33,937 bases of DNA from Deltaproteobacteria bacterium (GCA_026388765.1 JAPLJC010000078.1:1-33937), one strand, 5' to 3'. Positions 16,151-24,358 are shown, numbered from the stretch's first letter. A program made the numbers and translations. Notes: generated by a model from the sequence alone, not told the origin.

Positions 16151-17026
16151 TTAGAAGTGGTACGCCGCGCCCAACTGGAAGCTGAACAGGTCGTAAGTGG
16201 GATGCAGCGTGAAGGTGGCCGGGGCTCCGATAAAAGTGAGATTTGCAAGGTCTTGCCCACTAAAGCTGTAACTCGGGGCAGCATGCCGCCACTTGAAGGA
16301 GAGGTCCACGGAGACGTTCTTCAGGCACATGTACCGGATGCCGGCATCCACCGCCAGGGCGATGTCCGTAGATGAAGCGTTGCCCGGGCTCATTTGCATA
16401 AAGCCATTAACGGGCGGGTTCGCAGAGTTCGGAGGCGCCTGCAGAAACTGGGTGTTCAGCTTCGGTTTCATGGAGCTGAACATGATGGCCGGGCCTACGG
16501 CCACATAAGGCTGGAGGCGGCCGAAAGGCACCTCGGAATCCGCGAAGAAGCCGTAGCGGCCGGCAAACATGAAGGCCCAGGTGGCGGCCATGCCTTCGCT
16601 ATTCATGAACCCGGCATTGAGAAAAGAAGCACTGGTGGAGAAGACTTTAGGTATGGTGAGACTGTATTGGTCCGTACCACCAAGCCTCTGGTTCCGCACG
16701 TTTATGTTCTGGTAGCTGAAATCGGTGTAAAAGCCCAAGTACTTCATCCAGGTGGGATAATTCATTCCCGCAAAGCCCTCCGGGACGAACCAGGTTCCCA
16801 GCTTGACGCCGCCAAGCACGGCTGCGTCGACACTTCCCGAATAGCGCAGATGGTCTCTTTGGGAAGCGATCTGCCCAATAGGCTGGTCAACGACGGTAAA
16901 GGACTGCCCGATGGTAGTTGGCAGGACCCCGCCAATGTAACCTTCCACATACATCTCGGCGCTGGCCACTCCCACAAACAGGAAGGCCATTGCCACCACT
17001 ACTGCCAAAACACCAATCTTCTTCAT
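16151..17026 (-). CDS. Outer-membrane beta-barrel protein
   Basis: A 291-residue secreted protein. The start is placed at ATG 17026 because AAGGGGGG lies 7 bases upstream; an ATG 21 bases earlier would include that site. The N-terminus MKKIGVLAVVVAMAFLFVGVASA is a cleavable signal peptide, with the mature protein beginning EMYVEGYIGG. The rest shows alternating hydrophobic strands with Gly and aromatics, and a final strand ending in Phe (FSFQLGAAYHF), the signal for BAM-assisted insertion. The general pattern is an 8-stranded OmpA/OmpW-like barrel, but no specific family is certain. It is a single-gene unit with its own promoter (17138-17167) and terminator (16103-16126). Confidence 0.85.
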   Translation of the reverse strand: MKKIGVLAVVVAMAFLFVGVASAEMYVEGYIGGVLPTTIGQSFTVVDQPIGQIASQRDHLRYSGSVDAAVLGGVKLGTWFVPEGFAGMNYPTWMKYLGFYTDFSYQNINVRNQRLGGTDQYSLTIPKVFSTSASFLNAGFMNSEGMAATWAFMFAGRYGFFADSEVPFGRLQPYVAVGPAIMFSSMKPKLNTQFLQAPPNSANPPVNGFMQMSPGNASSTDIALAVDAGIRYMCLKNVSVDLSFKWRHAAPSYSFSGQDLANLTFIGAPATFTLHPTYDLFSFQLGAAYHF

Positions 17027-17137
17027 TAGGTATCCCCCCTTAATCATTTGGTTGAAAAGTTTGGGCTTTTCCCCAGGCCCCCCTCTTCCTCCTTTCTAAC
17101 AGGGTCTACATCTCTCCCACATTAAAAAGTTCAGCAT

Positions 17138-17167
17138 ATTTTAAGTCGCTGGGGAAATTTTTGTCAA
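17138..17167 (-). promoter_or_regulatory. Sigma70-type promoter of the outer-membrane barrel gene
   Basis: On the minus strand a perfect -35 TTGACA (17162-17167) and -10 TAAAAT (17138-17143) are separated by 18 bases. Transcription would start about 100 bases upstream of the ATG at 17026. The rest of 17168-17353 shows no gene. Confidence 0.75.
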
Positions 17168-17353
17168 GCGAAATATTTAATTATTTTTCCCCAGGCTACA
17201 GTTTCTCACTGAGAAGAGATTTCAAGGAACGACCATAGAAAATCAAGCAAGGGTATCATATGGCCTTAGATTGCCAAATGTCAAGAAATATTTACCGAAG
17301 ATACCAAAGAGAGGGGCAGCGGCGGAGATCCTGTTTCGGGCCCAGATCGAAAT

Positions 17354-17378
17354 AAAAAGGGGCCCGCAGGCCCCTTTT
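17354..17378 (-). terminator. Strong terminator at the end of the menaquinone operon
   Basis: The stem GGGGCC (17359-17364) and GGCCCC (17369-17374) with loop CGCA is extended by A/T pairs, with T-runs on both sides. On the minus strand it ends in TTTTTATT. It lies about 160 bases after the ubiA-type stop. The stretch 17379-17535 shows only non-convincing frames. Confidence 0.85.
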
Positions 17379-17535
17379 AATATTCGGAATTGAGAAGCGG
17401 AACAGATTTTGGCAATGGCCAAAAGTGCGGCCTGTGGTGTTATTCCAGGTCTTATAACCGGGAACGCCAGCCAGATGACCTCTTGGCTGCTCTGCTTTAG
17501 CTGCCAATCAAGGAAAAAGCCCGGCAGGAGGAGGT

Positions 17536-18432
17536 TTAAAGGACCAGGGCCAGCCAGGTGGCCAGGGCCAGGCCCAGCCCCACCAGGCCGTTGAGGGTGA
17601 AAAAGGCCGGCGGCAGGCGCAGGGGTTCCTGCGTGGAGAGACGGAAGTGCTGGGCGAACATGATGAGGGCGCTTAAGACTACGGCCCCGGCATAGATGGG
17701 GCCCAGACCGGCCAAAACCCCGGTGAGGCCGAAGAGGGCGGCGGCCACCAGGTGAAACAGCCACGCCAGGCGCCGGGCCTTGACGGCGCCCAGCCAGGCC
17801 GGCAGGGAGAACAGGCCCAGGCGCCGATCGAACTCCTCGTCCTGCAGGGCATAGAGGACGTCGAAGCCTGCCACCCAGAAGATTACCGCCAGAGCCAGGA
17901 CCAGCACCGAGAGGCCCAGGTCGCCCTTAACCGCCAGCCAACCGCCCAGCGGGGCGAGGCCCAGGCTCAGGCCCAGGACCAGGTGCGAGAGGACGGTGAA
18001 GCGCTTGGTGAGGGAGTATCCCAGGATCACCAGCAGGGCCAGGGGCGAGAGGAGGAAACAGACCCGGTTGAGCTGGGCCGCAGCCCCCATAAAGACTGCG
18101 GCGCCGATGGCGGTGAAGATGAAGGTGCCCCGGCGGCTCACCCGGCCGGCGGGCAAGGCCCGGTCGGCGGTGCGCGGATTGAGGGCGTCGAACGGGGCGT
18201 CCGCCAGGCGGTTGAAGGCCATGGCTGCCGCCCGGGCTCCCACCATGGCCACCAGGATAAAAAAGCTGATGCGGCCGGCGGGCAGGCCCCGGGCCGCCAG
18301 CATGGCCCCCATAAAGGCAAAGGGCAGGGCCAGGACGCTGTGGCCGATCTTGATCATTTCCAGGAGTTCGCCGACGTCCCGGAAAAACTGTTTTATGGTC
18401 GAACTGCCGTTCATCGGGCTATCTTCATTCAT
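17536..18432 (-). CDS. mqnP: UbiA-family polyprenyltransferase, probable MqnP
   Basis: An integral membrane prenyltransferase of 298 residues (ATG 18432) that would attach the isoprenoid tail to the naphthoate intermediate of the futalosine pathway. Both Asp-rich motifs that bind Mg-prenyl diphosphate are present: NRLADAPFD (74-82) and DVLYALQDEEFD (191-202). Around them are about 8-9 membrane segments. The N-terminal EMIKIGHSVLALPFAFMGAMLAA is typical of the UbiA/MqnP group. It is the last gene of the menaquinone block, 11 bases after the DUF6790-like gene, and is followed by a strong terminator. UbiA (ubiquinone) is ruled out mainly by context. Confidence 0.88.
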   Translation of the reverse strand: MNEDSPMNGSSTIKQFFRDVGELLEMIKIGHSVLALPFAFMGAMLAARGLPAGRISFFILVAMVGARAAAMAFNRLADAPFDALNPRTADRALPAGRVSRRGTFIFTAIGAAVFMGAAAQLNRVCFLLSPLALLVILGYSLTKRFTVLSHLVLGLSLGLAPLGGWLAVKGDLGLSVLVLALAVIFWVAGFDVLYALQDEEFDRRLGLFSLPAWLGAVKARRLAWLFHLVAAALFGLTGVLAGLGPIYAGAVVLSALIMFAQHFRLSTQEPLRLPPAFFTLNGLVGLGLALATWLALVL

Positions 18433-18443
18433 TTTCAATCCGT

Positions 18444-18947
18444 TCAGTCAGATGCAAGGGCAGACTCCCTCGGTCTCTCGTTTTGGTGGCGCAGCAGCAA
18501 CAATACCAGGATGGCCAGGGGCACGGCCAGATCATTAAGCCACAGCACCAGCCCCACGTTATAAGGGGCGTAATTGTGGTGGCCGATCATGTCCCTGAGA
18601 TGCCCATAGCCGCACCCCAGTAAAAAGGTGGCATAACCGATCCCGGTGGCGGTCCAAAATCCCCGGCGCTGCCAAAGACACAAGATCCCCAGCACGCCGA
18701 AGGCCAGGTTGGCCAGGGCCACTTCAAACTGAAAGGGGCTGGGCTGCCAGCCGATCTTCAGGGCGATTTCCCGAGCCATGAAGGTATGACCCAAGAACCC
18801 CAGCACTCCTCCCAATCCCGCAAAAATGACCAATAGATAAAGCAGCAGGACTTCGATGACCCTTGCCCTGGTGACCGGCTGTTTTCCCAGCCAAAGATGC
18901 AGGCCGGTGGCCGCGGCCGCGGCTGCCAAAAAAATATATCCGCTCAC
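18444..18947 (-). CDS. DUF6790-like integral membrane protein in the menaquinone block
   Basis: A protein of 167 residues from GTG 18947, which has GAGGAG 6 bases upstream. Longer frames starting up to 19031 would overlap ubiX. It has about five membrane segments: SGYIFLAAAAAATGLHLWL, VIEVLLLYLLVIFAGLGGVLGFLG, FEVALANLAFGVLGILCL, GFWTATGIGYATFLLGC and a C-terminal VGLVLWLNDLAVPLAILVLLLL. Polar residues in loops include HLRDMIGHHNYAPYN, with three His and one Asp. Its position between ubiX and ubiA, with short gaps, suggests a membrane role linked to prenylation or decarboxylation of the menaquinone precursor, but the family has no known function. The DUF assignment is from pattern memory. Confidence 0.65.
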   Translation of the reverse strand: MSGYIFLAAAAAATGLHLWLGKQPVTRARVIEVLLLYLLVIFAGLGGVLGFLGHTFMAREIALKIGWQPSPFQFEVALANLAFGVLGILCLWQRRGFWTATGIGYATFLLGCGYGHLRDMIGHHNYAPYNVGLVLWLNDLAVPLAILVLLLLRHQNERPRESALASD

Positions 18948-18978
18948 CCCAACTCCTCTTCTCTTAGAGCCTTTCTTG

Positions 18979-19539
18979 TCAGTCCTCTCCCCAGCGGGGG
19001 CCAAGTTGGTGCGTAAGCCCCAGGTGATCAAGAATGCGCCCGGCGAACTGCCGGGCCAGCTCAGTAAGAGAGGCGGGCCGATGGTAGAAGCCCGGGCAGG
19101 CCGGCATGACGGTGGCCCCGGCTTCGGCCACCCGGACCAGGTTCTTCAGGTGAATGAGGCTCAACGGGGTTTCCCGCACCACCAAAATCAAGGGCCGCCG
19201 CTCCTTCAGGAAGACCTCGCCGGCCCGGTGGATCAGGTTGCGCCCCGCTCCCTGGGCGATGGCTCCGAGGGTCCCCATAGAGCAAGGAACCACCACCATG
19301 GCCCGGGCCCGGAAGGAGCCGCTGGCCATGGGGGCGGTGAAGTCGTCCACCCGGTGCCAGACGGCCCCGGGGGCCAGGTTATCCGGGGTCAGTCCCAGCT
19401 CCAGGTTGAGCACCTGCTCCCCGGCGGCGGAGATGATGGCGTGCAGTTCCAGGTCCGGCCGTCCGGCGAAATAGGCCAGCAATTCCCGGGCGTAGATCAT
19501 TCCCGAGGCCCCGGTGACGGCCACCACGTAGCGGTTCAC
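18979..19539 (-). CDS. mqnM: UbiX-type flavin prenyltransferase, probable MqnM
   Basis: This enzyme makes prenylated FMN, the cofactor needed by UbiD-type decarboxylases. It has 186 residues from GTG 19539, which overlaps the ubiD stop as GTGA; a GTG 21 bases earlier is possible. Key motifs are VVAVTGASGMIYARELL (FMN binding), VVVPCSMGTLGAIAQGAGRNLIHRAGEV, LKERRPLILVVRETPLSLIHLKNL, and ATVMPACPGFYHRP. All match the UbiX family at normal length. The overlapping start ties its expression to the UbiD-type gene. In the futalosine pathway this pair decarboxylates the prenylated 1,4-dihydroxy-6-naphthoate. Confidence 0.93.
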   Translation of the reverse strand: MNRYVVAVTGASGMIYARELLAYFAGRPDLELHAIISAAGEQVLNLELGLTPDNLAPGAVWHRVDDFTAPMASGSFRARAMVVVPCSMGTLGAIAQGAGRNLIHRAGEVFLKERRPLILVVRETPLSLIHLKNLVRVAEAGATVMPACPGFYHRPASLTELARQFAGRILDHLGLTHQLGPRWGED

Positions 19540-20981
19540 TTCAGTCCCAACTTGGGCCACAATTCGTCCACCTTACGTTTGATTTCCGGGTCCATGTCGA
19601 TCACCTTGGGCCAGGGCCGGCTAAAACCCTCTTCCGGCCACTTGCGGGTGGCGTCGATGCCCATCTTGGAACCGTAATGGGGCAAGGGGGCGGCATGGTC
19701 CAGGGCGTCCACCGGCCCTTCGGAGAACACCACGTCCCGTTTGGGGTCGACATTGTTCCCCAGGCGCCACAGGACCTGGCCGATATCCTGAACATCCACT
19801 TCCTTGTCGAAGACCACGATGATCTTGGTGAACATCATCTGGCCCATGCCCCAAATGGAGTGCATCACCTTGCGGGCATGGCCGGGATAGCGCTTGTCGA
19901 TGGAAATGAAGGCCAGGTTGTGGAACACCCCCTCCACCGGCAGGTTCAGGTCCACCATCTCCGGCAGGGTCTTTTTGATCAAGGGGAAGAAGATGCGCTC
20001 GGTGGCCTTGGCCAGGAAACAGTCTTCCATGGGGGGCCGGCCCACAATGGTGGCGGGATAGACCACCTGGCGCCGCCGGGTGATGGCGGTGAGGTGGAAC
20101 ACCGGGTAGTCGTCGGCCAGGGAATAATAACCTGTGTGGTCGCCGAAAGGCCCTTCCGTGCGTCGTTCTCCGGGCGCCACGAATCCCTCCAAAACGATCT
20201 GCGCTTCCGCCGGCACCTTCAGGGGCTGGCTGACGCAGTCCACCATCTCCACCGGCTCATTCCTGAGGAAGCCGGCAAACAGGATTTCGTCGATGTCCTC
20301 GGGCAGGGGCGCGGTGGCCGCATAGGTCACCGCCGGGTCGGCGCCGATGGCCACCGCCGCGGGCAGCGCTTCCCCCCTGGCCTCCGCCACCCGGTAGTGC
20401 TGGGCCCCGCCCTTGTGGGCGTGCCAGTGCATGCCGGTGGTCTTGGCGTCATAGACCTGCAGGCGGTACATGCCGACGTTGCGCCGGCCGGTCTCGGGAT
20501 GGTGGGTGAAGACCGCCGGCAGAGTGATGAAAGGCCCGCCGTCTTCCGGCCAGCAGGTGAGTACCGGGATCTTGGCCAGATCGATATCGTCGCCGGTGAG
20601 CACCACTTCCTGGCAGGGCCCCCGGGACACCTCCTTGGGAAACATCCTTCCCAGCCGGGCCAGCTGGGGCAGGAGCTTCAACTTCTTCCACAGGGTGTTG
20701 GCCTCCGCCTCCATGAAGCCCAGCAAATCCTGGGCGATGTCGTCCAAAGACTCCACCTCCAGGGCCAGACACATGCGGTGCATGGAGCCGAAGGCGTTCA
20801 TCAGCACCGGCATCTCGTAGCCGGGCACGTTTTCGAAGAGCAGCGCCGGCCCCCCAGACTTGGAGACCCGGTCGGTGATCTCGGTAATCTCCAAATAGGG
20901 ACTCACCGGCTCCTTAATCCGCACCAGTTCCCCGGCCTTCTCCAGGCGGGCGATAAAATCCTGCAAATTGCGATAACCCAT
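19536..20981 (-). CDS. mqnL: UbiD-type decarboxylase, probable MqnL
   Basis: A 481-residue prenylated-FMN-dependent decarboxylase. The N-terminus MGYRNLQDFIARLEKAGELVRI and the segment GPALLFENVPGYEMPVLMNAFGS are classic UbiD. The active-site region includes EGPFGDHTGYYSLADDYPVFHLTAITRR, with the conserved Glu/Asp pair. TIVGRPPMEDCFLAKATERIFFPLI and KWPEEGFSRPWPKVIDMD are typical of the C-terminal half. AAGGGA precedes the ATG at 20981. It overlaps mqnM and sits between mqnA and mqnP, which is why the menaquinone role is preferred over ubiquinone or aromatic acid decarboxylation. Confidence 0.92.
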   Translation of the reverse strand: MGYRNLQDFIARLEKAGELVRIKEPVSPYLEITEITDRVSKSGGPALLFENVPGYEMPVLMNAFGSMHRMCLALEVESLDDIAQDLLGFMEAEANTLWKKLKLLPQLARLGRMFPKEVSRGPCQEVVLTGDDIDLAKIPVLTCWPEDGGPFITLPAVFTHHPETGRRNVGMYRLQVYDAKTTGMHWHAHKGGAQHYRVAEARGEALPAAVAIGADPAVTYAATAPLPEDIDEILFAGFLRNEPVEMVDCVSQPLKVPAEAQIVLEGFVAPGERRTEGPFGDHTGYYSLADDYPVFHLTAITRRRQVVYPATIVGRPPMEDCFLAKATERIFFPLIKKTLPEMVDLNLPVEGVFHNLAFISIDKRYPGHARKVMHSIWGMGQMMFTKIIVVFDKEVDVQDIGQVLWRLGNNVDPKRDVVFSEGPVDALDHAAPLPHYGSKMGIDATRKWPEEGFSRPWPKVIDMDPEIKRKVDELWPKLGLK

Positions 20982-21039
20982 GTTTTTATCCCTTCGGGAT
21001 AGCTGTCAGCGATCAGCTATTAGCAGTCAGCTAATCTTT

Positions 21040-21091
21040 GGTAGCACAGGCTTTCCAGCCTGTGCCGGCGCAGGCTAAAGCCTGCGGCTAC
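21040..21091. repeat. Pair of REP palindromes between mqnA and mqnL
   Basis: 21040-21066 (GGTAGCACAGGC...GCCTGTGCC) is joined directly to 21067-21091 (GGCGCAGGC...GCCTGCGGC). They are preceded by short CAGCTATTAGCAGTCAGC-like repeats. Confidence 0.8.
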
Positions 21092-21111
21092 TAAAAAATA
21101 CTTATTTGAAG

Positions 21112-21939
21112 CTACCCCTGAAAATACTCCAACCGCGGTTCCTCGGGAAGCTCTCCCTGTTCGTGCAAATAATGAAAAAACGTCCTCAAGCCCCGTTCGT
21201 GCTCCGGCCCTAGAGCATAATCCAGTTGGTGGAAATAGGCCAGTACCTGCTCCGGGGTCATGCCGAAGGGTTTGGCGGCTATCCGGCTCAACTCCGGCAA
21301 TGATCCCAGCCCCCAGACTTTGGAACGCAACAGCTGCCGGTGCAAAGCTCCGGTAGCCTCGGGCTGGCTTATGGCAAAGGCCCGGCGCACCGCCCAGACT
21401 CCGAAGACAAAGGGCAAGCCGGTTAATTCTTGCCACGCCTCCCCCAGGTCCAGTTCGAAGGGCAGGGCCTTGGCGTGCTTCAGACACAAGGCCTCGTCGC
21501 CAATGGCCATAATCGCCTCAGCCTCTGCCAGGGGCCGTTTAGCCAGAGTACCGGCCTCATAGAGCGGCTTCACCCGGAAAAGTTTGGCCATGAGGACCTT
21601 GAGCAGGGCGGCGCCGCTGGCCGAAGCATTGCTCACCCGGATGCTGCGGCCGTCCAACTCCGCAAACGGCGTCCGGCTGAAGAGCAGCACACTGCCCACC
21701 GGCCCCCGGGAACTGATGGAGAGGTCCGGGAGCAGCAGGTAATCGTCCGGATGGCGGCCGTATTCCATGGCGGAAATGGAGCCCAGGTCCACCTCCCCCT
21801 GGCGCATGGCGGCGTTGAGTTCCGCCGGGGTGCCGGCCACCAGGTGAAAGCCATTTTCCCCGAACAGGTGCTCCAGGGCGAAATAGATGGGCAGGACATT
21901 GAGGTACTGAATCCGGCCAAGTCGAGCCTTAAAAGCCAT
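21112..21939 (-). CDS. mqnA: Chorismate dehydratase MqnA
   Basis: The first enzyme of the futalosine pathway, converting chorismate to 3-enolpyruvylbenzoate. The 275-residue protein has the family N-terminus LGRIQYLNVLPIYFALE, the acceptor loop AGTPAELNAAMRQGEVDLGSISAMEYGRH, and the strongly conserved LLLPDLSISSRGPVGSVLLFSR. MqnD, its paralogue, lacks this last pattern and begins with a different motif, so MqnA is the correct call. CGGAG sits upstream of the ATG at 21939. It is separated from mqnX by a large palindromic element and from mqnL by REPs. Confidence 0.95.
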   Translation of the reverse strand: MAFKARLGRIQYLNVLPIYFALEHLFGENGFHLVAGTPAELNAAMRQGEVDLGSISAMEYGRHPDDYLLLPDLSISSRGPVGSVLLFSRTPFAELDGRSIRVSNASASGAALLKVLMAKLFRVKPLYEAGTLAKRPLAEAEAIMAIGDEALCLKHAKALPFELDLGEAWQELTGLPFVFGVWAVRRAFAISQPEATGALHRQLLRSKVWGLGSLPELSRIAAKPFGMTPEQVLAYFHQLDYALGPEHERGLRTFFHYLHEQGELPEEPRLEYFQG

Positions 21940-21951
21940 AATGGGCTCCGG

Positions 21952-22038
21952 AAAAATAGGGACACTTCCTATTTTTTGTCATTTTATCTCCGTGATATGA
22001 AGGACTTATCCAGAAAAATAGGAAGTGTCCCTATTTTT
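21952..22038. repeat. Perfect 25-bp inverted repeat pair between mqnX and mqnA
   Basis: The arm 21952-21976 (AAAAATAGGGACACTTCC onward) and the arm 22014-22038 are exact reverse complements, separated by 37 bases. This is the layout of a REP-type mobile unit. It lies directly upstream of the mqnA ribosome binding site. Confidence 0.9.
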
Positions 22039-22040
22039 CT

Positions 22041-22066
22041 GTAGGGGCGACCCGCTGGGTCGCCCT
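22041..22066. repeat. GC-rich palindrome next to mqnX stop codon
   Basis: AGGGGCGACCCG facing GGGTCGCCCT forms a near-perfect hairpin just after the mqnX stop (minus strand). It may act as a mild transcription pause. Confidence 0.7.
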
Positions 22067-22068
22067 GG

Positions 22069-23268
22069 TTAATTCAACCAGCGAAACTTCCCTGCCGACC
22101 CGGCGACGAAAAGTTCCCGCCAAAAATTTTCCGTGGCCTCAGCCAAGGGAATGAAACCCAGGGTCGCCTTTTTGCCCGGCTCCAGGCTGCCCAGGTCCCG
22201 GTCGCGTCCCAGGGCCCGGGCCCCATTGAGGGTCCCCAGGCGTAGCCACAAATCCCCGGGGTAGGCGGGGAAATTGCGATGCAGCCAGCGCATCTCGCCG
22301 AACAGGTTCAGGTCCCAGTTGCCCGCCAGGGAGTCGGTGCCCAGGGCCAGGTTGACCCCGGCTTGCAGCAGCCGGTCCACCGGCGGCACTCCGGCTCCGG
22401 TGTAGCGGTTGGCCCGGGGACAGAGGACCAGCCAGCTTTGACTCTGGGCCAGCAGGCGGCAATCCGGGTCATCGAGCCAGACGCCGTGTACCGCCAGGGT
22501 GCGGGGTCCCAAGAAGTCCAAGTCATTCAGGTAAGCTACCGGGCTCGGTCCCGGGGCTTGAAAATCCTCCACCCAGCGCCCGCGTCTCATGAGCAAGTCC
22601 TGGAAAAAACCGTTGCCATTCGACAAAAAATCCAGCTCCGCCCGTGATTCCCCCAGGTGTACGGTTTGGGGCCGGGAGTCGCCGTTCCAAAGGTTGATGG
22701 CCCGGAAGAGTTCCGGGGAGACGGAATAAGGAGCATGGGCCGCGGCCGAGACCTGGAGATTTTCCACCGCCCTGGACTCGGCCAAAAACGGAAAAGACTC
22801 GGCCAGATCCACCCGCTCCCGCAGATTGAAACCCAAACATTCATAAAACAGATGGTATTCCAGGGGACTGTTTTCCAAATGGCCCAGAGAAGCGCCGGTG
22901 TTGCTGACCTCGCCCACTAAGGCGGTGCCGCTGCGACGCAGGGCCTCAATCCCCTGGAGGATGCCCTGGTCAACCGCTGCCGGGGCCAGGGTTTCACGGG
23001 CCGCCAGGGTGGACTCCAACCACTCCTCCCAGCGCTCCTGCGGGGGAATGCGCCCGGCCCGGGCGGAGAACTCCAGGTGGGCATGGCAGTTAATCAGGCC
23101 CGGCAGGATGGCGCCGGCGCCGTGGTTGCAGATCAGCCCCTTAAAGCCTGACAGCACCTCCCGAGCCGGACCCACGGCCAGGATGCCATCGCCATTTAGC
23201 ACCACCGCCCCATCCCGGATGGGTGGGCGGCTCACCGGTAAGACCCATTTACTGACGTGTGCGATCAT
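22069..23268 (-). CDS. mqnX: Amidohydrolase, probable aminodeoxyfutalosine deaminase
   Basis: A 399-residue metal-dependent amidohydrolase of the ATZ/TRZ/MTA-deaminase group. Metal ligands are in place: His62-x-His64 (NCHAHLEFS), His204 with Glu207 (VHLGES), His261 (VHGVWLDD) and Asp312 (LGTDSLAGN). The position between mqnA and a nucleoside phosphorylase-family gene in a futalosine cluster points to deamination of 6-amino-6-deoxyfutalosine to futalosine. Related deaminases acting on adenosine-type compounds (methylthioadenosine, adenosylhomocysteine) are the main alternative. The gene is separated from the next by a repeat-filled 223-bp gap. Confidence 0.8.
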   Translation of the reverse strand: MIAHVSKWVLPVSRPPIRDGAVVLNGDGILAVGPAREVLSGFKGLICNHGAGAILPGLINCHAHLEFSARAGRIPPQERWEEWLESTLAARETLAPAAVDQGILQGIEALRRSGTALVGEVSNTGASLGHLENSPLEYHLFYECLGFNLRERVDLAESFPFLAESRAVENLQVSAAAHAPYSVSPELFRAINLWNGDSRPQTVHLGESRAELDFLSNGNGFFQDLLMRRGRWVEDFQAPGPSPVAYLNDLDFLGPRTLAVHGVWLDDPDCRLLAQSQSWLVLCPRANRYTGAGVPPVDRLLQAGVNLALGTDSLAGNWDLNLFGEMRWLHRNFPAYPGDLWLRLGTLNGARALGRDRDLGSLEPGKKATLGFIPLAEATENFWRELFVAGSAGKFRWLN

Positions 23269-23282
23269 GTCTCATCCATGTT

Positions 23283-23490
23283 TGGTGCGGCAGGCTTCTG
23301 TGCCTGGCCGAGATAATGAAAAAGGAGAGCAGGTGCCCTCGCCTGCAAAAGAACAGCCGGGGGTGGCTGTTCTCCATAAAAACACTCCGGCGATGGATTC
23401 CTGGGGGAAATGGGGAAAAGGAGAACTGGCGAAATTATACGAGTCTTTTGCATTTTTCCTCTTTTCGCCTTTTACCCCTTTCCCCCCAAA
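23283..23490. repeat. Repeat-filled gap between mqnX and the phosphorylase-family gene
   Basis: Contains a REP-like unit (23284-23309, GTGCGGCAGGC...GCCTGGCC), GCAGGTGCCCTCGCCTGC (about 23330-23347), AGAACAGCCG...GGCTGTTCT (about 23352-23372) and a GGGGAAA/TTTCCCC inverted stretch (about 23400-23490). No gene is seen. Confidence 0.6.
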
Positions 23491-23491
23491 C

Positions 23492-24358
23492 TCATTTAAC
23501 CCAACTGCGCCAGTCCGGACCGAGGTCCCCCCGGAGGCGGTAGCGCTCCAGCAAGCGGGGACAGGGGCATTGCCGCGCCGTGGCGGCAAGGGCCGGCAAG
23601 ATCCTCAGGATTAACTCCGGAAAGGCTGCTTCCACTGCCGCCACCTTTTGGATTTCATCGGGCGTGGCCAGGCCCTCGAACAGCACTCCGGGCTGGTAGG
23701 GCCGGTCCACCAAGCCCTCGCCGTAATTCACCACATAAGTGAGGGCAGTGTAGCAGAGTTCCAGTTCCCGGGCCAGAAAGACCTCCGGCGCCAGGGTCTG
23801 GCCCACCAGGTCGCCCCCCAACAGGCGGAACTTGCGGATCTCGGCGGCCGTCTCCAGCCGCGGCCCGGTGGTGGCCACATAGACCCCGTGGCCGTGAACC
23901 GTGAACGGCGCCCCGGCCAGGGCCTTCAGCAGGGCTTCCCGGAGTTCCGGGCAGAACAAGGGATTATGCCGAATGAAGCCCCAACCCACCCCCTTGAAAA
24001 AGGTCTGCGGTCCACCTTTGCCTTCATCCAAGACATCGCGCGGCACCACCAGATCGCCGGGGGCCATTTCCCGCCGCAGGGACCCTGGAGCCACCCAGGC
24101 CAGGACCTTCGCCACTCCCAGGCTCTTCAGGGCATAGAGGTTGGCCCGGGGGTTGAGAAAGGGCGCTGAGAGGTCGTAGCCCGCCTCGCCGTGCCGGGAA
24201 AGAACGGCAAACTCCAGGCCCTCTCGCCGGAAGAAATGGACCGGGCGGCTGTCGCCATACGGTGTGGGATAGACCTCGGTCTTCTCCGGCTCCAAGCCCG
24301 CGGCCTCGAAGGCCTTATGCGCCCCGACCCGGGCAATGACGGCTATTTCTGGCTTCAT
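23492..24358 (-). CDS. MTA/purine nucleoside phosphorylase-family protein, possible futalosine nucleosidase
   Basis: A 288-residue protein of the MTAP/PNP family: PGSLRREMAPGDLVVPRDVLDE (91-112), VYVATTGPRLETAAEIRKFRLLGGDLVGQTLAPEVFLARE (159-198) and LCYTALTYVVNYGEG. Two departures stand out. Where MTAP has two aspartates that read adenine (Asp220/Asp222 in the human enzyme), this protein has Asn211 and Gly213; Asn is what 6-oxopurine-specific PNPs use. The phosphate-binding GGTG near the N-terminus is replaced by ARVG (residues 9-12), and the second phosphate threonine region reads WVAPGSL, while Arg55-His56 and Thr188 remain. In this cluster it may release hypoxanthine from futalosine, the job usually done by MqnB. 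Residue comparison is from memory of the family. Confidence 0.75.
   Translation of the reverse strand: MKPEIAVIARVGAHKAFEAAGLEPEKTEVYPTPYGDSRPVHFFRREGLEFAVLSRHGEAGYDLSAPFLNPRANLYALKSLGVAKVLAWVAPGSLRREMAPGDLVVPRDVLDEGKGGPQTFFKGVGWGFIRHNPLFCPELREALLKALAGAPFTVHGHGVYVATTGPRLETAAEIRKFRLLGGDLVGQTLAPEVFLARELELCYTALTYVVNYGEGLVDRPYQPGVLFEGLATPDEIQKVAAVEAAFPELILRILPALAATARQCPCPRLLERYRLRGDLGPDWRSWVK

Noticed and set aside
17292-17507. A 71-codon frame after the ubiA-type gene
   Set aside because: Starts at TTG without a ribosome binding site and runs through the strong terminator at 17354-17378.
19677-21002. A 441-codon open frame on the + strand opposite the UbiD-type gene
   Set aside because: Same reasons: antisense shadow of a conserved gene.
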